This document shows positions 19,025-27,162 of a DNA stretch of 64,000 nucleotides, piece by piece; position 1 is the stretch's first letter, and each line of letters begins with the position of its first letter. The stretch is from Octadecabacter arcticus 238. GTDB lineage: Bacteria; Pseudomonadota; Alphaproteobacteria; Rhodobacterales; Rhodobacteraceae. Under the pieces are notes generated by a model. That model was given only the letters and a program-made list of their open reading frames with translations, was not told the origin of the DNA and did no database searches. The translations under genes were made by a program, and so were the position numbers. The stretch lies in NCBI RefSeq assembly GCF_000155735.2, contig NC_020908.1, positions 4,339,501 to 4,403,500 on the forward strand. The letters are read 5' to 3'.

Positions 19025-19813
19025 TTACAGATCAAACGTCGCAAAAACTGGTGCGTGATCGCTGGGTTGTTCCCACCCACGAACGGCACGAATAACGCGG
19101 CTCGAATGGGCCGAATTGGCAATGTCCGGCGTGGCCCAAACATGGTCCAGACGGCGGCCCTTATCGGCGGATTCCCAATCGGGGGCGCGGTAGCTCCACC
19201 AGCTGTATAAATTGCCGTGCGGGATGTCGGCGCGGGTCACGTCAACCCAATCGCCAGCTCCCTGCACATCCGCCAAATGTTCCACCTCAACGGGGGTGTG
19301 ACTGACGACTTTCAACAGTTTCTTGTGATCCCACACATCGTCCTCCCGTGGGGCGATATTCAAGTCCCCCACAAGGATCGATTTCTCCGGCGCGTTCGCC
19401 CCGAAATAGTCCCGCATTTCCGTAAGATAGTCGAGCTTTTGTCCAAACTTTTCATTCACTTCACGGTTCGGTTTGTCGCCGCCAGCTGGCACGTAAAAAT
19501 TATGAACCGTCACGCCATTGTCAAGCCTGCCAGCGATGTGGCGGGCATGGCCAAGTGATACGAAATCCTCAGCCGCGACTTCTTCGATTGGCATCTTTGA
19601 AAAGATCGCAACGCCATTATAACCCTTCTGGCCACGTGCCACCATATGGTGATATCCAAGCGCTTGAAACTGCTCCAGCGGGATCTTGTCCACAGGGCTT
19701 TTGCATTCCTGCAAACACAGCACATCGGGGGCTTCTTGCGTCATCAAACGCGCGACCAAACCCTCGCGCAGACGCACCGAATTGATGTTCCAAGTGGCCA
19801 GCGTAAATGACAT
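19025..19813 (-). CDS. xthA: Exodeoxyribonuclease III
   Basis: The 262-residue protein has all motifs of the exonuclease III/AP endonuclease family: LATWNINSVR, LQECKSP, GVAIFSK, VGDLNIAP with catalytic Asp and Asn, WWSYR, LDHVWAT and the closing SDHAPVFA with catalytic His. It repairs abasic sites in DNA and trims 3' ends. The length is normal and the start ATG is followed directly by the beta strand. It forms a single gene between the aminotransferase and the thioredoxin genes, all on the minus strand. Confidence 0.95.
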   Translation of the reverse strand: MSFTLATWNINSVRLREGLVARLMTQEAPDVLCLQECKSPVDKIPLEQFQALGYHHMVARGQKGYNGVAIFSKMPIEEVAAEDFVSLGHARHIAGRLDNGVTVHNFYVPAGGDKPNREVNEKFGQKLDYLTEMRDYFGANAPEKSILVGDLNIAPREDDVWDHKKLLKVVSHTPVEVEHLADVQGAGDWVDVTRADIPHGNLYSWWSYRAPDWESADKGRRLDHVWATPDIANSAHSSRVIRAVRGWEQPSDHAPVFATFDL

Positions 19814-19850
19814 GTCGAACTCCCCTAAATTTGGGCTTACCCTAGCGGTG

Positions 19851-20966
19851 TCACGGCTGCTTTGCCAGCCACACCGACACCCGCGCTAACCCTTCTTTAA
19901 GTACATCAGGGTAACATGCAAATCCGATTCGAACGTAGCCTTCAACGCCAAGCGCCGATCCCGGTGTGAACATCACGCCGGTGTCTTTCAGCAACGCCAC
20001 ACATTGATCATAGGATGCCATCGCCACATCCAACGCAACAAACGCCGTTGTCCCCGCCTGCGGCTTTACATACCTCGCCTTTGGTTCTTGCTGCACCCAA
20101 GCATCCAGCAGCGCCAGATTGCCCCGCGTGATGTCGCGCGACCTGTCTAACACGTCGGCCTTGGCCTCAAGCGCCATGGCAGCAAAGTAATCATCGACCA
20201 TACCAACGCTTATGGTCGTGTAATCACGGTGTACTTCACAATCATCCAACAATCCCTGTGGCCCAACGATCCATCCCAACCGCAGCCCCGCCAGCGAAAA
20301 TGCCTTGGATGTGGACCCTGTGGAAATGCCTTTATCGTAGACGTCCACAATCGACGGCACTGGTTCGCCCTGTTCGGTGCCGCGATATACCTCATCACAC
20401 AACACCCACGCATCAACACCGCGCGCAATGTCCGCCACCCGTTCCAACCCGTCACGGCCAATCAATGCCCCCGTAGGATTGTTCGGATTTGTCAGCGCAA
20501 TCACCTTTGTGGCTGGCGTCACGGCCGCTGCAACCTCATCCCAATCCGGCAACCAATTCTGCGCCTCTGACAGCGCCACTTCCGCCACCTCAGCCCCAAG
20601 GGATCGCGGAATCGCGGTATGTTGCTGATACGTCGGTGTCACGGCGACCACATGATCTCCAGTGCCGACAAGCGTCTGATAAACCATATGGTTCGCGCCA
20701 ATCGTCCCATGGGTGATCAGCACATTCTCGGCGCTCTGCGCCTCAAACATCCCTGCAACCAAGCCACGCAAACGCGTCGACCCACGGATTTCCCCGTAGG
20801 TCATCTGCATCGCGGCCAAATCGGCCGGCATCTGTTGCGTCGTTCCGGCAATCTGCATCAACTCAGCCAAGGTCAAAGACGCGACGCAGGTTTCTGCCAA
20901 ATTCAACTCACACTTGGTTTCCCAAGCATTCATCCACTGCTCGACGCCAAACGGTTCAATTTTCAT
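19851..20966 (-). CDS. Class I/II PLP-dependent aminotransferase, unknown substrate
   Basis: A 371-residue fold-type I aminotransferase: NPNNPTGALIG, the aspartate site WVLCDEVYRG, and the PLP lysine in GSTSKAFSLAGLRLGW are all present, with arginine in YVRIGFAC near the C-terminus. The N-terminus (MKIEPFGVEQWMNAWETKCE) differs from the common aspartate transaminases and the enzyme belongs to a less-studied COG0436 branch. Neighbours give no pathway. The ATG at 20966 has AAGGAG eight bases upstream and is chosen over an upstream frame opening at 21026. Confidence 0.85.
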   Translation of the reverse strand: MKIEPFGVEQWMNAWETKCELNLAETCVASLTLAELMQIAGTTQQMPADLAAMQMTYGEIRGSTRLRGLVAGMFEAQSAENVLITHGTIGANHMVYQTLVGTGDHVVAVTPTYQQHTAIPRSLGAEVAEVALSEAQNWLPDWDEVAAAVTPATKVIALTNPNNPTGALIGRDGLERVADIARGVDAWVLCDEVYRGTEQGEPVPSIVDVYDKGISTGSTSKAFSLAGLRLGWIVGPQGLLDDCEVHRDYTTISVGMVDDYFAAMALEAKADVLDRSRDITRGNLALLDAWVQQEPKARYVKPQAGTTAFVALDVAMASYDQCVALLKDTGVMFTPGSALGVEGYVRIGFACYPDVLKEGLARVSVWLAKQP

Positions 20967-21054
20967 CGGGCAGACTCCTTGTTGCGTCCCACTTGACCAG
21001 TGCCATACCAACACGTCCAGCACCACGACCCATGTTCCTTATTTTTGCCTTTGT

Positions 21055-21124
21055 CTCGAAAATATCCCGAGGGAGTCGCACAGCGACGGGGGGCAGCGCC
21101 CCACTGGATCGGATTGGCGCTGCC
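21055..21124. repeat. Cluster of three small hairpins, REP-like intergenic element
   Basis: Three inverted repeats follow one another: CTCG/CGAG (21055-21071), GTCGC-ACA-GCGAC (21075-21087, perfect), and GGCAGCGCC/GGCGCTGCC (21092-21124, perfect 9-bp stem). They lie between the regulator's terminator and the start of the aminotransferase. I recall similar GTCGC-NNN-GCGAC plus GC-rich hairpin elements recurring in Rhodobacteraceae genomes, but no second copy is seen in this window. It could be an RNA structure in the aminotransferase leader or a dispersed repeat. Confidence 0.6.
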
Positions 21125-21133
21125 AATTCGACA

Positions 21134-21164
21134 TAAAAAAATGCCCCGACCAAAAGCCGGGGCA
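21134..21164 (-). terminator. Rho-independent terminator of the response regulator gene
   Basis: On the minus strand TGCCCCG pairs with CGGGGCA over a loop of nine bases and is followed by a run of seven T residues. It lies 47 bases after the stop of the response regulator and is a textbook intrinsic terminator. Confidence 0.9.
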
Positions 21165-21210
21165 AGTCCAACAGGGAGGTGGTGATATAACCCCATCACC
21201 AAGGGATAAT

Positions 21211-21897
21211 TTAGGCCACCAAACGGTAGCCGCCGCTTTCGGTCACCAGCAAACGCGCATTGCTGGGATCGGGCTCAATCTTTTGGCGCAGACGGTAAAT
21301 ATGGGTCTCAAGCGTGTGGGTCGTTACGCCTGCGTTATAGCCCCAGACCTCGTGCAACAGCACATCGCGCGCAACAACACCATCGGTCGAACGGTACAGG
21401 AACTTCAGAATATTCGTTTCTTTCTCGGTCAGGCGAATTTTCTTGTTGTCCTCGGTCAGAAGCATTTTTTGGGCAGGCTGGAACGTATACGGCCCAAGCG
21501 TGAAAACCGCGTCCTCGGATTGCTCGTGGGTGCGAAGCTGTGCACGGATTCGCGCCAAAAGCACTGGGAATTTGAACGGCTTGGTGACGTAATCGTTCGC
21601 ACCCGCATCCAGCCCTAAAATCGTATCGCTGTCACCGTCATGGCCGGTCAACATCACAATCGGGCACTTCACGCCCTGCTTCCGCATCAGACGGCACAGC
21701 TCACGGCCATCGGTGTCGGGCAGACCTACATCAAGGATCACCAGATCATATAAACCTTCTTTGGCCTTGGTCATCGCTTCCGCGCCATTGCCAGCCTCAA
21801 AGACATCAAAGTCTTCGGTCATCAACAATTGTTCCCCCAGCGCCTCGCGCAGGTCCTCGTCGTCATCAACAAGTAGAATTTTCTTGAGTTGTGCCAT
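21211..21897 (-). CDS. OmpR/PhoB-family response regulator
   Basis: The 228-residue protein has a receiver domain (acidic pocket LLVDDDEDL, phosphorylated Asp in VILDVGLPDTDG, Thr in IVMLTGHDG, Lys in VTKPFKF). A winged-helix DNA-binding domain follows (LTEKETNILKFLYRS, THTLETHIYRLRQKIEPDP). No histidine kinase gene is adjacent, so it is an orphan here. It resembles the conserved CenR-type envelope regulator of alphaproteobacteria, but I cannot confirm that name. The ATG at 21897 with GGAG upstream is preferred to the open frame reaching 21954. It is divergent from ribA. Confidence 0.9.
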   Translation of the reverse strand: MAQLKKILLVDDDEDLREALGEQLLMTEDFDVFEAGNGAEAMTKAKEGLYDLVILDVGLPDTDGRELCRLMRKQGVKCPIVMLTGHDGDSDTILGLDAGANDYVTKPFKFPVLLARIRAQLRTHEQSEDAVFTLGPYTFQPAQKMLLTEDNKKIRLTEKETNILKFLYRSTDGVVARDVLLHEVWGYNAGVTTHTLETHIYRLRQKIEPDPSNARLLVTESGGYRLVA

Positions 21898-22050
21898 TAC
21901 ACCAATCTCCTTTGTTAGATCACAGATGTGTTTAGATACGTGATCGCGCAACATTTATGGCAGCGCCTCACGCCGTCGTGTCGTCAGCAGGGTAAATGTT
22001 TCAATTTCTCACACTTACAGGTATCGGAAGGGGACAAAGAGAGCCCGATT

Positions 22051-23145
22051 ATGACATTCGCCACAGAATCTTTTAAACCTGATCTTACAGAACGCCTCGC
22101 GCGCTCCCGCTCCGACCTGCGTATGGGTGTCCCAATCGTTGTGTGTGACGCAGACGCAGCAGGGCTCGTCTGCGCCGCTGAGGTCTTGAGCGCTGAAAGG
22201 TTGGCCAGCCTCGTAGGCATGAACCCAGTCTTGGCAATCACCAATCACCGCGCCGCCACATTAAAAGTGGCCGCTTATGATGGTGATCTGGCACGTGTGA
22301 TCCTACCCAAAGACGCTGGCATCGCGTGGGTTCAGGCCATGGCGGACCCTGCGGACGATCTGCGAAGCCCGATGAAGGGTCCGTTCAGAACAGCCCGTGA
22401 CGGTTCAGCGACGGTGCATCGCGCGGGGATCGCGCTTACAAAGGCGTCACGCCTTCTGCCTGCCTGTGTCGTGGTCGCGCTCAAGGATGGCCCTGCATTC
22501 GCGGCCCAGCACGATCTGACCCGCGTAGACGCGCAAACTGCACTGACAACGGCTCTTTCGCCATTGGACCCCGTCATTTCGGCTAAACTGCCGCTTGACG
22601 TGTCCGAAGCCGGGCGTCTGCACATTTTTCGCCCCGAAGATGGCGGCGAAGAACACTATGCAGTTGAAATCGGCACCCCCGACCGCGCGGCACCTGTCCT
22701 GACCCGTCTTCATTCGGCGTGTTTCACCGGTGATCTTCTGGGCAGCCTAAAATGTGACTGCGGCCCACAATTGCGCGGCGCTATGGCACAAATGGGGGCC
22801 GAGGGCGCTGGCGTCCTGCTGTATCTCAATCAAGAAGGCCGTGGGATTGGTCTTGCCAACAAAATGCGCGCCTATTCTTTGCAAGATCAGGGCTTTGATA
22901 CCGTCGAGGCAAACCATCGCCTAGGTTTTGCTGACGACGAACGTGATTTCCGCATTGGTGCCGAAATTCTACGCAAATTGGGGTTTTCACAGGTCCGCCT
23001 GCTGACAAACAATCCCGCCAAGGTCGCGAAGCTCGAAAGCAGCGGACTGACGGTTACGGAACGGGTACCGCTGAAAGTCGGTGAAAACCACCACAACGCC
23101 GCCTACCTTGCGACGAAAGCCGCGAAATCCGGCCACCTGCTTTAA
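22051..23145 (+). CDS. ribA: GTP cyclohydrolase II with degenerate N-terminal domain
   Basis: The 364-residue protein carries a complete GTP cyclohydrolase II domain in its C-terminal half: zinc cysteines in CFTGDLLGSLKCDCGPQL, catalytic NQEGRGIGLANK, and LLTNNPAKV. It opens GTP in the first step of riboflavin synthesis. The first half (about 1-165) looks like a diverged DHBP-synthase-type domain; family members of this form often lack that second activity. The start is the ATG at 22051, 42 codons inside the longest frame. It ends overlapping the convergent EamA pseudogene by four bases. Confidence 0.92.
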   Translation: MTFATESFKPDLTERLARSRSDLRMGVPIVVCDADAAGLVCAAEVLSAERLASLVGMNPVLAITNHRAATLKVAAYDGDLARVILPKDAGIAWVQAMADPADDLRSPMKGPFRTARDGSATVHRAGIALTKASRLLPACVVVALKDGPAFAAQHDLTRVDAQTALTTALSPLDPVISAKLPLDVSEAGRLHIFRPEDGGEEHYAVEIGTPDRAAPVLTRLHSACFTGDLLGSLKCDCGPQLRGAMAQMGAEGAGVLLYLNQEGRGIGLANKMRAYSLQDQGFDTVEANHRLGFADDERDFRIGAEILRKLGFSQVRLLTNNPAKVAKLESSGLTVTERVPLKVGENHHNAAYLATKAAKSGHLL

Positions 23146-23986
23146 CAGGCAAACCGCAGCAGGATCGCGCCAACCAGTGTCAGGAGCGTCGATCCGACCT
23201 TAAACAAATCCAACCGTTCCTTCATAAAAAAGACGCCGATAAATAATGCAAAGATGATTGATGTCTCCCGCAAGGCCGTCACCAGCGCGATCGGCGCTTG
23301 CATAAACCCCCAAACAACCAACGCATAGGCGCAATAGGACGCCGCACCACCGACGACCAGGACAAACCGACCTTCTGACCATAATCGCCCCAGCGTGCCG
23401 GGTTTGCTCACCCGCATGAACGCGGCAAAGACCAATGCATTGCCAATGGCTGACCAGCCATAAAACCCGACTGCCGTCCCCGCGACCCGCGCACCCAATC
23501 CGTCGACCAGCGAATAACCCGCAATAAACAGCCAGTAATCGCTGCCAGCATCGCGGCCTTGGGATTGCGTGCACCGCCGTGGCCCCGCACCAGACCAAGC
23601 GACAACAAGCCCGTCCCGATCAGCACAATCGCCGCGACTTCTTGCCAGCCCAACACGACATTTAAAAACGACACCGACACCATCGCGACGATCAGTGGCG
23701 CGATGCCCCGCGCGACGGGATAAACCTGCGTCAAATCACCAATCCGGTAGGAATTCAGCAAGAACACCTGATAACCAAAATGAAACGCCAGACTGCCCAG
23801 CAGATACGGCCAGCACGCTAAGTCCGGCATCGGCACAAACATCAAGCCGATGATCGCATACGGCAAATGGCCGATAACAACCCCCGCCATGCTCAGGTGT
23901 TTGTCCGCCGCATTCTTTGCCAGCGCATTCCAACAGGCATGGAGCAAAGCCGCACATAATGTGGTCGCAATAACAATTGTTGGCAT
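23142..23986 (-). pseudogene. EamA/DMT-family transporter with a frameshift
   Basis: Two overlapping minus-strand frames together make one ten-helix drug/metabolite transporter. Frame one runs from ATG 23986 (AAGGAACG upstream) through NALAKNAADK and ITGC. Frame two continues as SLVDGLGARVAGTAVGFYGW to the stop at 23142. The frames join cleanly if one base is added near 23527, where the minus strand reads TGTTTATTGCGGG; a longer T run or TTC codon is expected. The gene would need about 280 codons. It may be a real loss or a base-calling error in the T run. Substrate is unknown. Confidence 0.82.
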
Positions 23987-24063
23987 CAATCGTTCCTTTT
24001 GGCGCACCCTATGCCCAGCAGGGGCGCTTGAACAACCTGCACAGTTCTGGTCAGGCTGGACCC

Positions 24064-24558
24064 ATGAAAGCCACCGACCTTGTCATCACCCCGTCCCATC
24101 TGCGATTTATGAACCGCAAATTTCCGTGCTCAATTGGGCGGGGCGGGATCAGCAGCCGCAAAACTGAGGGCGACGGTGCAACGCCGCGCGGCACGCATTG
24201 TCTTGTGGGGATGCTGTATCGACCCGACCGGATGGAACGGCCGACCGATTGGGCGCTGCCGATCCACACGACCGATTTGTGGTCAGATGACCCGACCCAT
24301 GAAGACTATAATCTGATGGTGCGCGCGCCCTATCTATACAGCCACGAAAAACTGCGCCGCGCCGACCCGCTTTATGATCTTGTTATTCTGACGAATTGGA
24401 ACTGGCCCTACCCTGTCAAAGGCCGCGGATCAGCGATTTTTATTCACCGTTGGCGCAAACCGGGGCATCCGACAGAAGGCTGCATCGGCCTGCGCGCGGC
24501 TGATCTGGCATGGATCGCCCCGCGCATCCGGTATTCGACACGTTTGATCGTTCTATAA
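24064..24558 (+). CDS. L,D-transpeptidase family protein
   Basis: The 164-residue protein ends with the catalytic pattern of YkuD-like transpeptidases: IFIHRWRKPGHPTEGCIGL, where the His and the Cys in the TEGCIGL motif are the active-site pair. The N-terminal part contains the family's GRGGISSRKTEGDGATPRG segment. These enzymes make 3-3 crosslinks or attach proteins to peptidoglycan. No signal peptide is visible from the chosen ATG at 24064, which is unusual for a periplasmic enzyme but common in this short subgroup. It converges with the YggS gene eight bases later. Confidence 0.83.
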   Translation: MKATDLVITPSHLRFMNRKFPCSIGRGGISSRKTEGDGATPRGTHCLVGMLYRPDRMERPTDWALPIHTTDLWSDDPTHEDYNLMVRAPYLYSHEKLRRADPLYDLVILTNWNWPYPVKGRGSAIFIHRWRKPGHPTEGCIGLRAADLAWIAPRIRYSTRLIVL

Positions 24559-24566
24559 GACAAACC

Positions 24567-25220
24567 TCAGGTCGGCACGCGGTCACCAAAAATCGCCGAT
24601 CCAACCCGCACATGCGTCGCGCCATGCGCCACAGCCGTTTCAAAATCACCCGACATGCCCATCGACAGGCCGTTCAACCCGTTGCGCGCCGCGATGTCGC
24701 CCAGCAATTTGAAATGCGGCGAGGGGTCTTCATTGACCGGCGGAATACACATCAACCCAGCAACTGGCAGGTCTAGCGCGACGGATTCGGCAATAAACGC
24801 ATCTGCGCTGGCAGGCAGCACACCGGCCTTCTGCGGCTCTGCTCCCGTGTTCACTTGTATATAAAGGTCAGGGCACGCGCCCATCTCTTGGGCCAAACGC
24901 GCGAACATATGGGCCAGCTTGATGCGATCCAACGTGTGAATAGCCTGCGCCAATTCCATTGCCGCCCGTGCCTTGTTGGTTTGCAGCGGTCCGATGATGT
25001 GCAGTTCAATCCCGTCAAACTGTTCGCGGAACGCAGGCCACTTGTCTGCGGCCTCCTGCACACGGTTTTCACCATAGATGCGGTGGCCCTGTTCTAGAAT
25101 CGCTTGGACCCGTTCGTTGGGCTGTACTTTGGAAACGGCTATCAGTTTGGTTGACCCATCGCTGCGCCCGGCCTTCGCCTCTGCGGCGCTGATGCGTTTC
25201 TTGATCTCTAACAGGGACAC
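24567..25220 (-). CDS. YggS-family pyridoxal phosphate homeostasis protein
   Basis: The 217-residue single-domain PLP-binding protein has the PLP lysine in LIAVSKVQPNERV, the signature YGENRVQEAADKW, the IGPLQTNKARAAM loop and the GLSMGMSGDFETAV phosphate-binding segment. YggS proteins hold PLP without known catalysis and keep vitamin B6 pools balanced. Length and motifs are complete. The 235 bases upstream separate it from the divergent first porin gene. Confidence 0.92.
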   Translation of the reverse strand: MSLLEIKKRISAAEAKAGRSDGSTKLIAVSKVQPNERVQAILEQGHRIYGENRVQEAADKWPAFREQFDGIELHIIGPLQTNKARAAMELAQAIHTLDRIKLAHMFARLAQEMGACPDLYIQVNTGAEPQKAGVLPASADAFIAESVALDLPVAGLMCIPPVNEDPSPHFKLLGDIAARNGLNGLSMGMSGDFETAVAHGATHVRVGSAIFGDRVPT

Positions 25221-25419
25221 GGCAACCTCCTGATTACTTGGTGTGATTCATTTTTAACTGCTAACTAGACTGTTATTGGCCGTCTGCCACGGCCCGAATG
25301 CCGGTATTTGGTGTGTGACCCGTCTGCATCATTTTTGCAGCAGATCCGAAGTAAGTGGGCAATTACCTTGAGTGTATACGCCTTTGGGGGCATAGACCTC
25401 ATCAATGCTAGTTGAACTG

Positions 25420-25436
25420 GCATTCTCGCAGAATGC
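25420..25436 (+). promoter_or_regulatory. Perfect inverted repeat in the porin leader
   Basis: GCATTCT-CGC-AGAATGC forms a perfect 7-bp stem with a three-base loop, 19 bases before the porin start codon and just before its ACGAGGAATT ribosome site. It could be an operator or a 5' mRNA hairpin affecting translation or stability. It is not present upstream of the second porin copy. The role is inferred from position alone. Confidence 0.5.
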
Positions 25437-25455
25437 AAACACGAGGAATTATCTA

Positions 25456-26727
25456 ATGAAAAACATCCTACTCGCAACTACAGCACTCGTCGCCTTCGCT
25501 GGCGCCGCTGCTGCTGACGGTCACACATCTGTTACCTGGTCCGGTAAAGCAACTGCTGGTGTCGCACGTGAAGGCGGAACTGACGCCGTTGCTGCAACAA
25601 TCACTGACGATACCATTGATACAGCACTTGCTGATTATGACGCTGCCGTGACTGCCACAAACACCGCTGCTAATATCGCATTGCCAATAACTGCCGCAAC
25701 CGTATCAAACGTTGCAGGCTTGGTAGCATCGGCAATTGCTGCACTGAATTCAAACTCTGTTTCTGTTCCTGCAAACAAGGCTGCTAACGATACAGACGTA
25801 TTGGTTTATCAAGACGTTCTGAACATCCTTAGCGTCGGCGCTGGGTCTGCTGCAGTTGCCACTGGCGATGGCGAAACATATGCTGAAATCAACGCGACTG
25901 TTACTGGTACTGTTGTAACAGACTTGGGCATCACATTGTCCGCTTCCATGAGCGTAGACGCTGGCACAGGTTACGACTTTGCTGACGACGACGGCTTTGA
26001 CAGTGCAAAAACCAACGGCGTTGGCTTTGACAATGCTGTTTTGGACGCAGGCGTATATGGTGTGTTGACATTCGCACCAAACGATCTTGCACAGCTGGTT
26101 GACGATGACGACGACGCAGCTGCTGACATCAAGTACGTGAACACCTTCGGCCCTGCCACGTTCACAATGGTTGCTGACGTCGACGAAACAGACACAAATG
26201 TAACAGCTGCTAGCGCCGCTGCTGCAACTAACACAGCCACAGCTGCCGACGGTAGCGCAGGTGACGTCGCATACGCTGCCGGCACAGACGCTGTTGCTGC
26301 TGACGTTGCGTGGTCCGCTAAAGTTGAATCAGCAATTGGTGACATGGGAACTGTATACGCAGCATTCGACGAAGAAGGCGGCAACGCATTCGGCGGTACT
26401 GTGGCAATGGAAGGCGTAACCTTCAACTTCTCCAGCAAGCTTGAAGCTCTGGAAGAAGAGGAAGGCACTGATCGTTCAAACACAATCGGCGCATCCTACG
26501 TAATGGGCGCAGTGAGTGTTGGCGCTTCGTGGAACTCAATCGAAGATGACAACCAGTGGTCCATCAACGGTGCATATGCTGCCGGTGCAATCTCCCTCGC
26601 AGCATCCACAAACGAAGGCGAAGAGTGGGAAATCACAAGCGCATACGATCTGGGTTCTAACGCAAGCGTAAAAGCTGGCGTTAACTACACAGATGACGCA
26701 TTCGTAGGCGTTGCATTCAACTTCTAA
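25456..26727 (+). CDS. Outer-membrane porin, first copy (intact)
   Basis: The 423-residue protein has a signal peptide (MKNILLATTALVAFAGAAAA, then DGH) and ends in the outer-membrane sorting pattern with a terminal Phe (FVGVAFNF). The second half shows alternating beta strands such as VSVGASWNSI and SVKAGVNYTDD. The first half has long Ala/Thr/Asp-rich stretches that probably form extended, acidic surface loops. Porins of this type pass small solutes through the outer membrane. Ribosome site ACGAGGAATT precedes the ATG. It heads a duplicated porin-terminator-lipoprotein module; see the second copy at 30838. Confidence 0.88.
   Translation: MKNILLATTALVAFAGAAAADGHTSVTWSGKATAGVAREGGTDAVAATITDDTIDTALADYDAAVTATNTAANIALPITAATVSNVAGLVASAIAALNSNSVSVPANKAANDTDVLVYQDVLNILSVGAGSAAVATGDGETYAEINATVTGTVVTDLGITLSASMSVDAGTGYDFADDDGFDSAKTNGVGFDNAVLDAGVYGVLTFAPNDLAQLVDDDDDAAADIKYVNTFGPATFTMVADVDETDTNVTAASAAAATNTATAADGSAGDVAYAAGTDAVAADVAWSAKVESAIGDMGTVYAAFDEEGGNAFGGTVAMEGVTFNFSSKLEALEEEEGTDRSNTIGASYVMGAVSVGASWNSIEDDNQWSINGAYAAGAISLAASTNEGEEWEITSAYDLGSNASVKAGVNYTDDAFVGVAFNF
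25465..25509 (+). repeat. Signal-peptide-coding repeat, left copy (possible attL)
   Basis: This stretch and 30838-30882 are alike: both start with the shared ATCCTACTCGC and end with a 23-bp identical run (25487-25509 and 30860-30882). Similarity to the left stops abruptly at ATCC. They are direct repeats about 5.37 kb apart that flank the recombinase region. A pair like this is what integration into porin signal-peptide codons would leave. Alternatively they are just the best-conserved part of two duplicated genes. Confidence 0.55.
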
Positions 26728-26750
26728 TAGAAGCTGAACTTACTACAGCG

Positions 26751-26778
26751 AGAGCGGCGCTTCGGCGTCGCTCTTTGC
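26751..26778 (+). terminator. Hairpin terminator after the first porin
   Basis: AGAGCGGCGC (26751-26760) pairs with GCGTCGCTCT (26765-26774) across a TTCG tetraloop, followed by TTTGCGTTT. It lies 24 bases after the porin stop and before the small lipoprotein gene, so the latter may depend on read-through or its own promoter. Confidence 0.8.
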
Positions 26779-26828
26779 GTTTAAAGACTTCAAACTTGCT
26801 GCAAACATCAACATAACTGAGGCAACCA

Positions 26829-26972
26829 ATGAGACATCTTATTATTGTACTGTGCATATCTACGACGCTCACAAGTTGCGGCACAACAGGCGGAATACTC
26901 AACGGCACTGGCACTGTACTTGAAGGTGTGGCAACAGATTTGCGCAGTGTAAGCAGGATGCTGAACCGCTAG
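26829..26972 (+). CDS. Small lipoprotein, first copy (entericidin-like)
   Basis: This 47-residue peptide begins with a lipoprotein signal (MRHLIIVLCISTTLTSCG) whose Cys17 would be acylated. The mature part is only about 30 residues (CGTTGGILNGTGTVLEGVAT then DLRSVSRMLNR), Gly/Thr-rich and then amphipathic. It is clearly paralogous to the gene at 32055, with SCGT, GTG, VLEG and ATD-R shared. Size and style resemble entericidins, an assignment from memory. It lies 102 bases behind the porin stop. TGAGG lies upstream of the ATG. Confidence 0.78.
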   Translation: MRHLIIVLCISTTLTSCGTTGGILNGTGTVLEGVATDLRSVSRMLNR

Positions 26973-27162
26973 CTGCACGGCTACAAGCACCCGTTAACTA
27001 TCATGAAAAACGCAGCCTGAGTGCTTGTTGCGCTATAACTACGATGCACGCTAGTATTTGACTGTGTTAGCTTGTTGTAGTGCGAGCTGTGTGCGCAACA
27101 CGAATACCTTGCGCTGTGACAGCTGCTGTTGCTTGGTACGAGGCAAATTTGAGTTATTGTCA

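Noticed and set aside
26973..27162. Integrase C-terminal remnant left of IS256
   Set aside because: All three minus-strand frames were read; none shows the HxxR or catalytic Tyr pattern. The 36-codon frame ending near 27055 is unrecognised.
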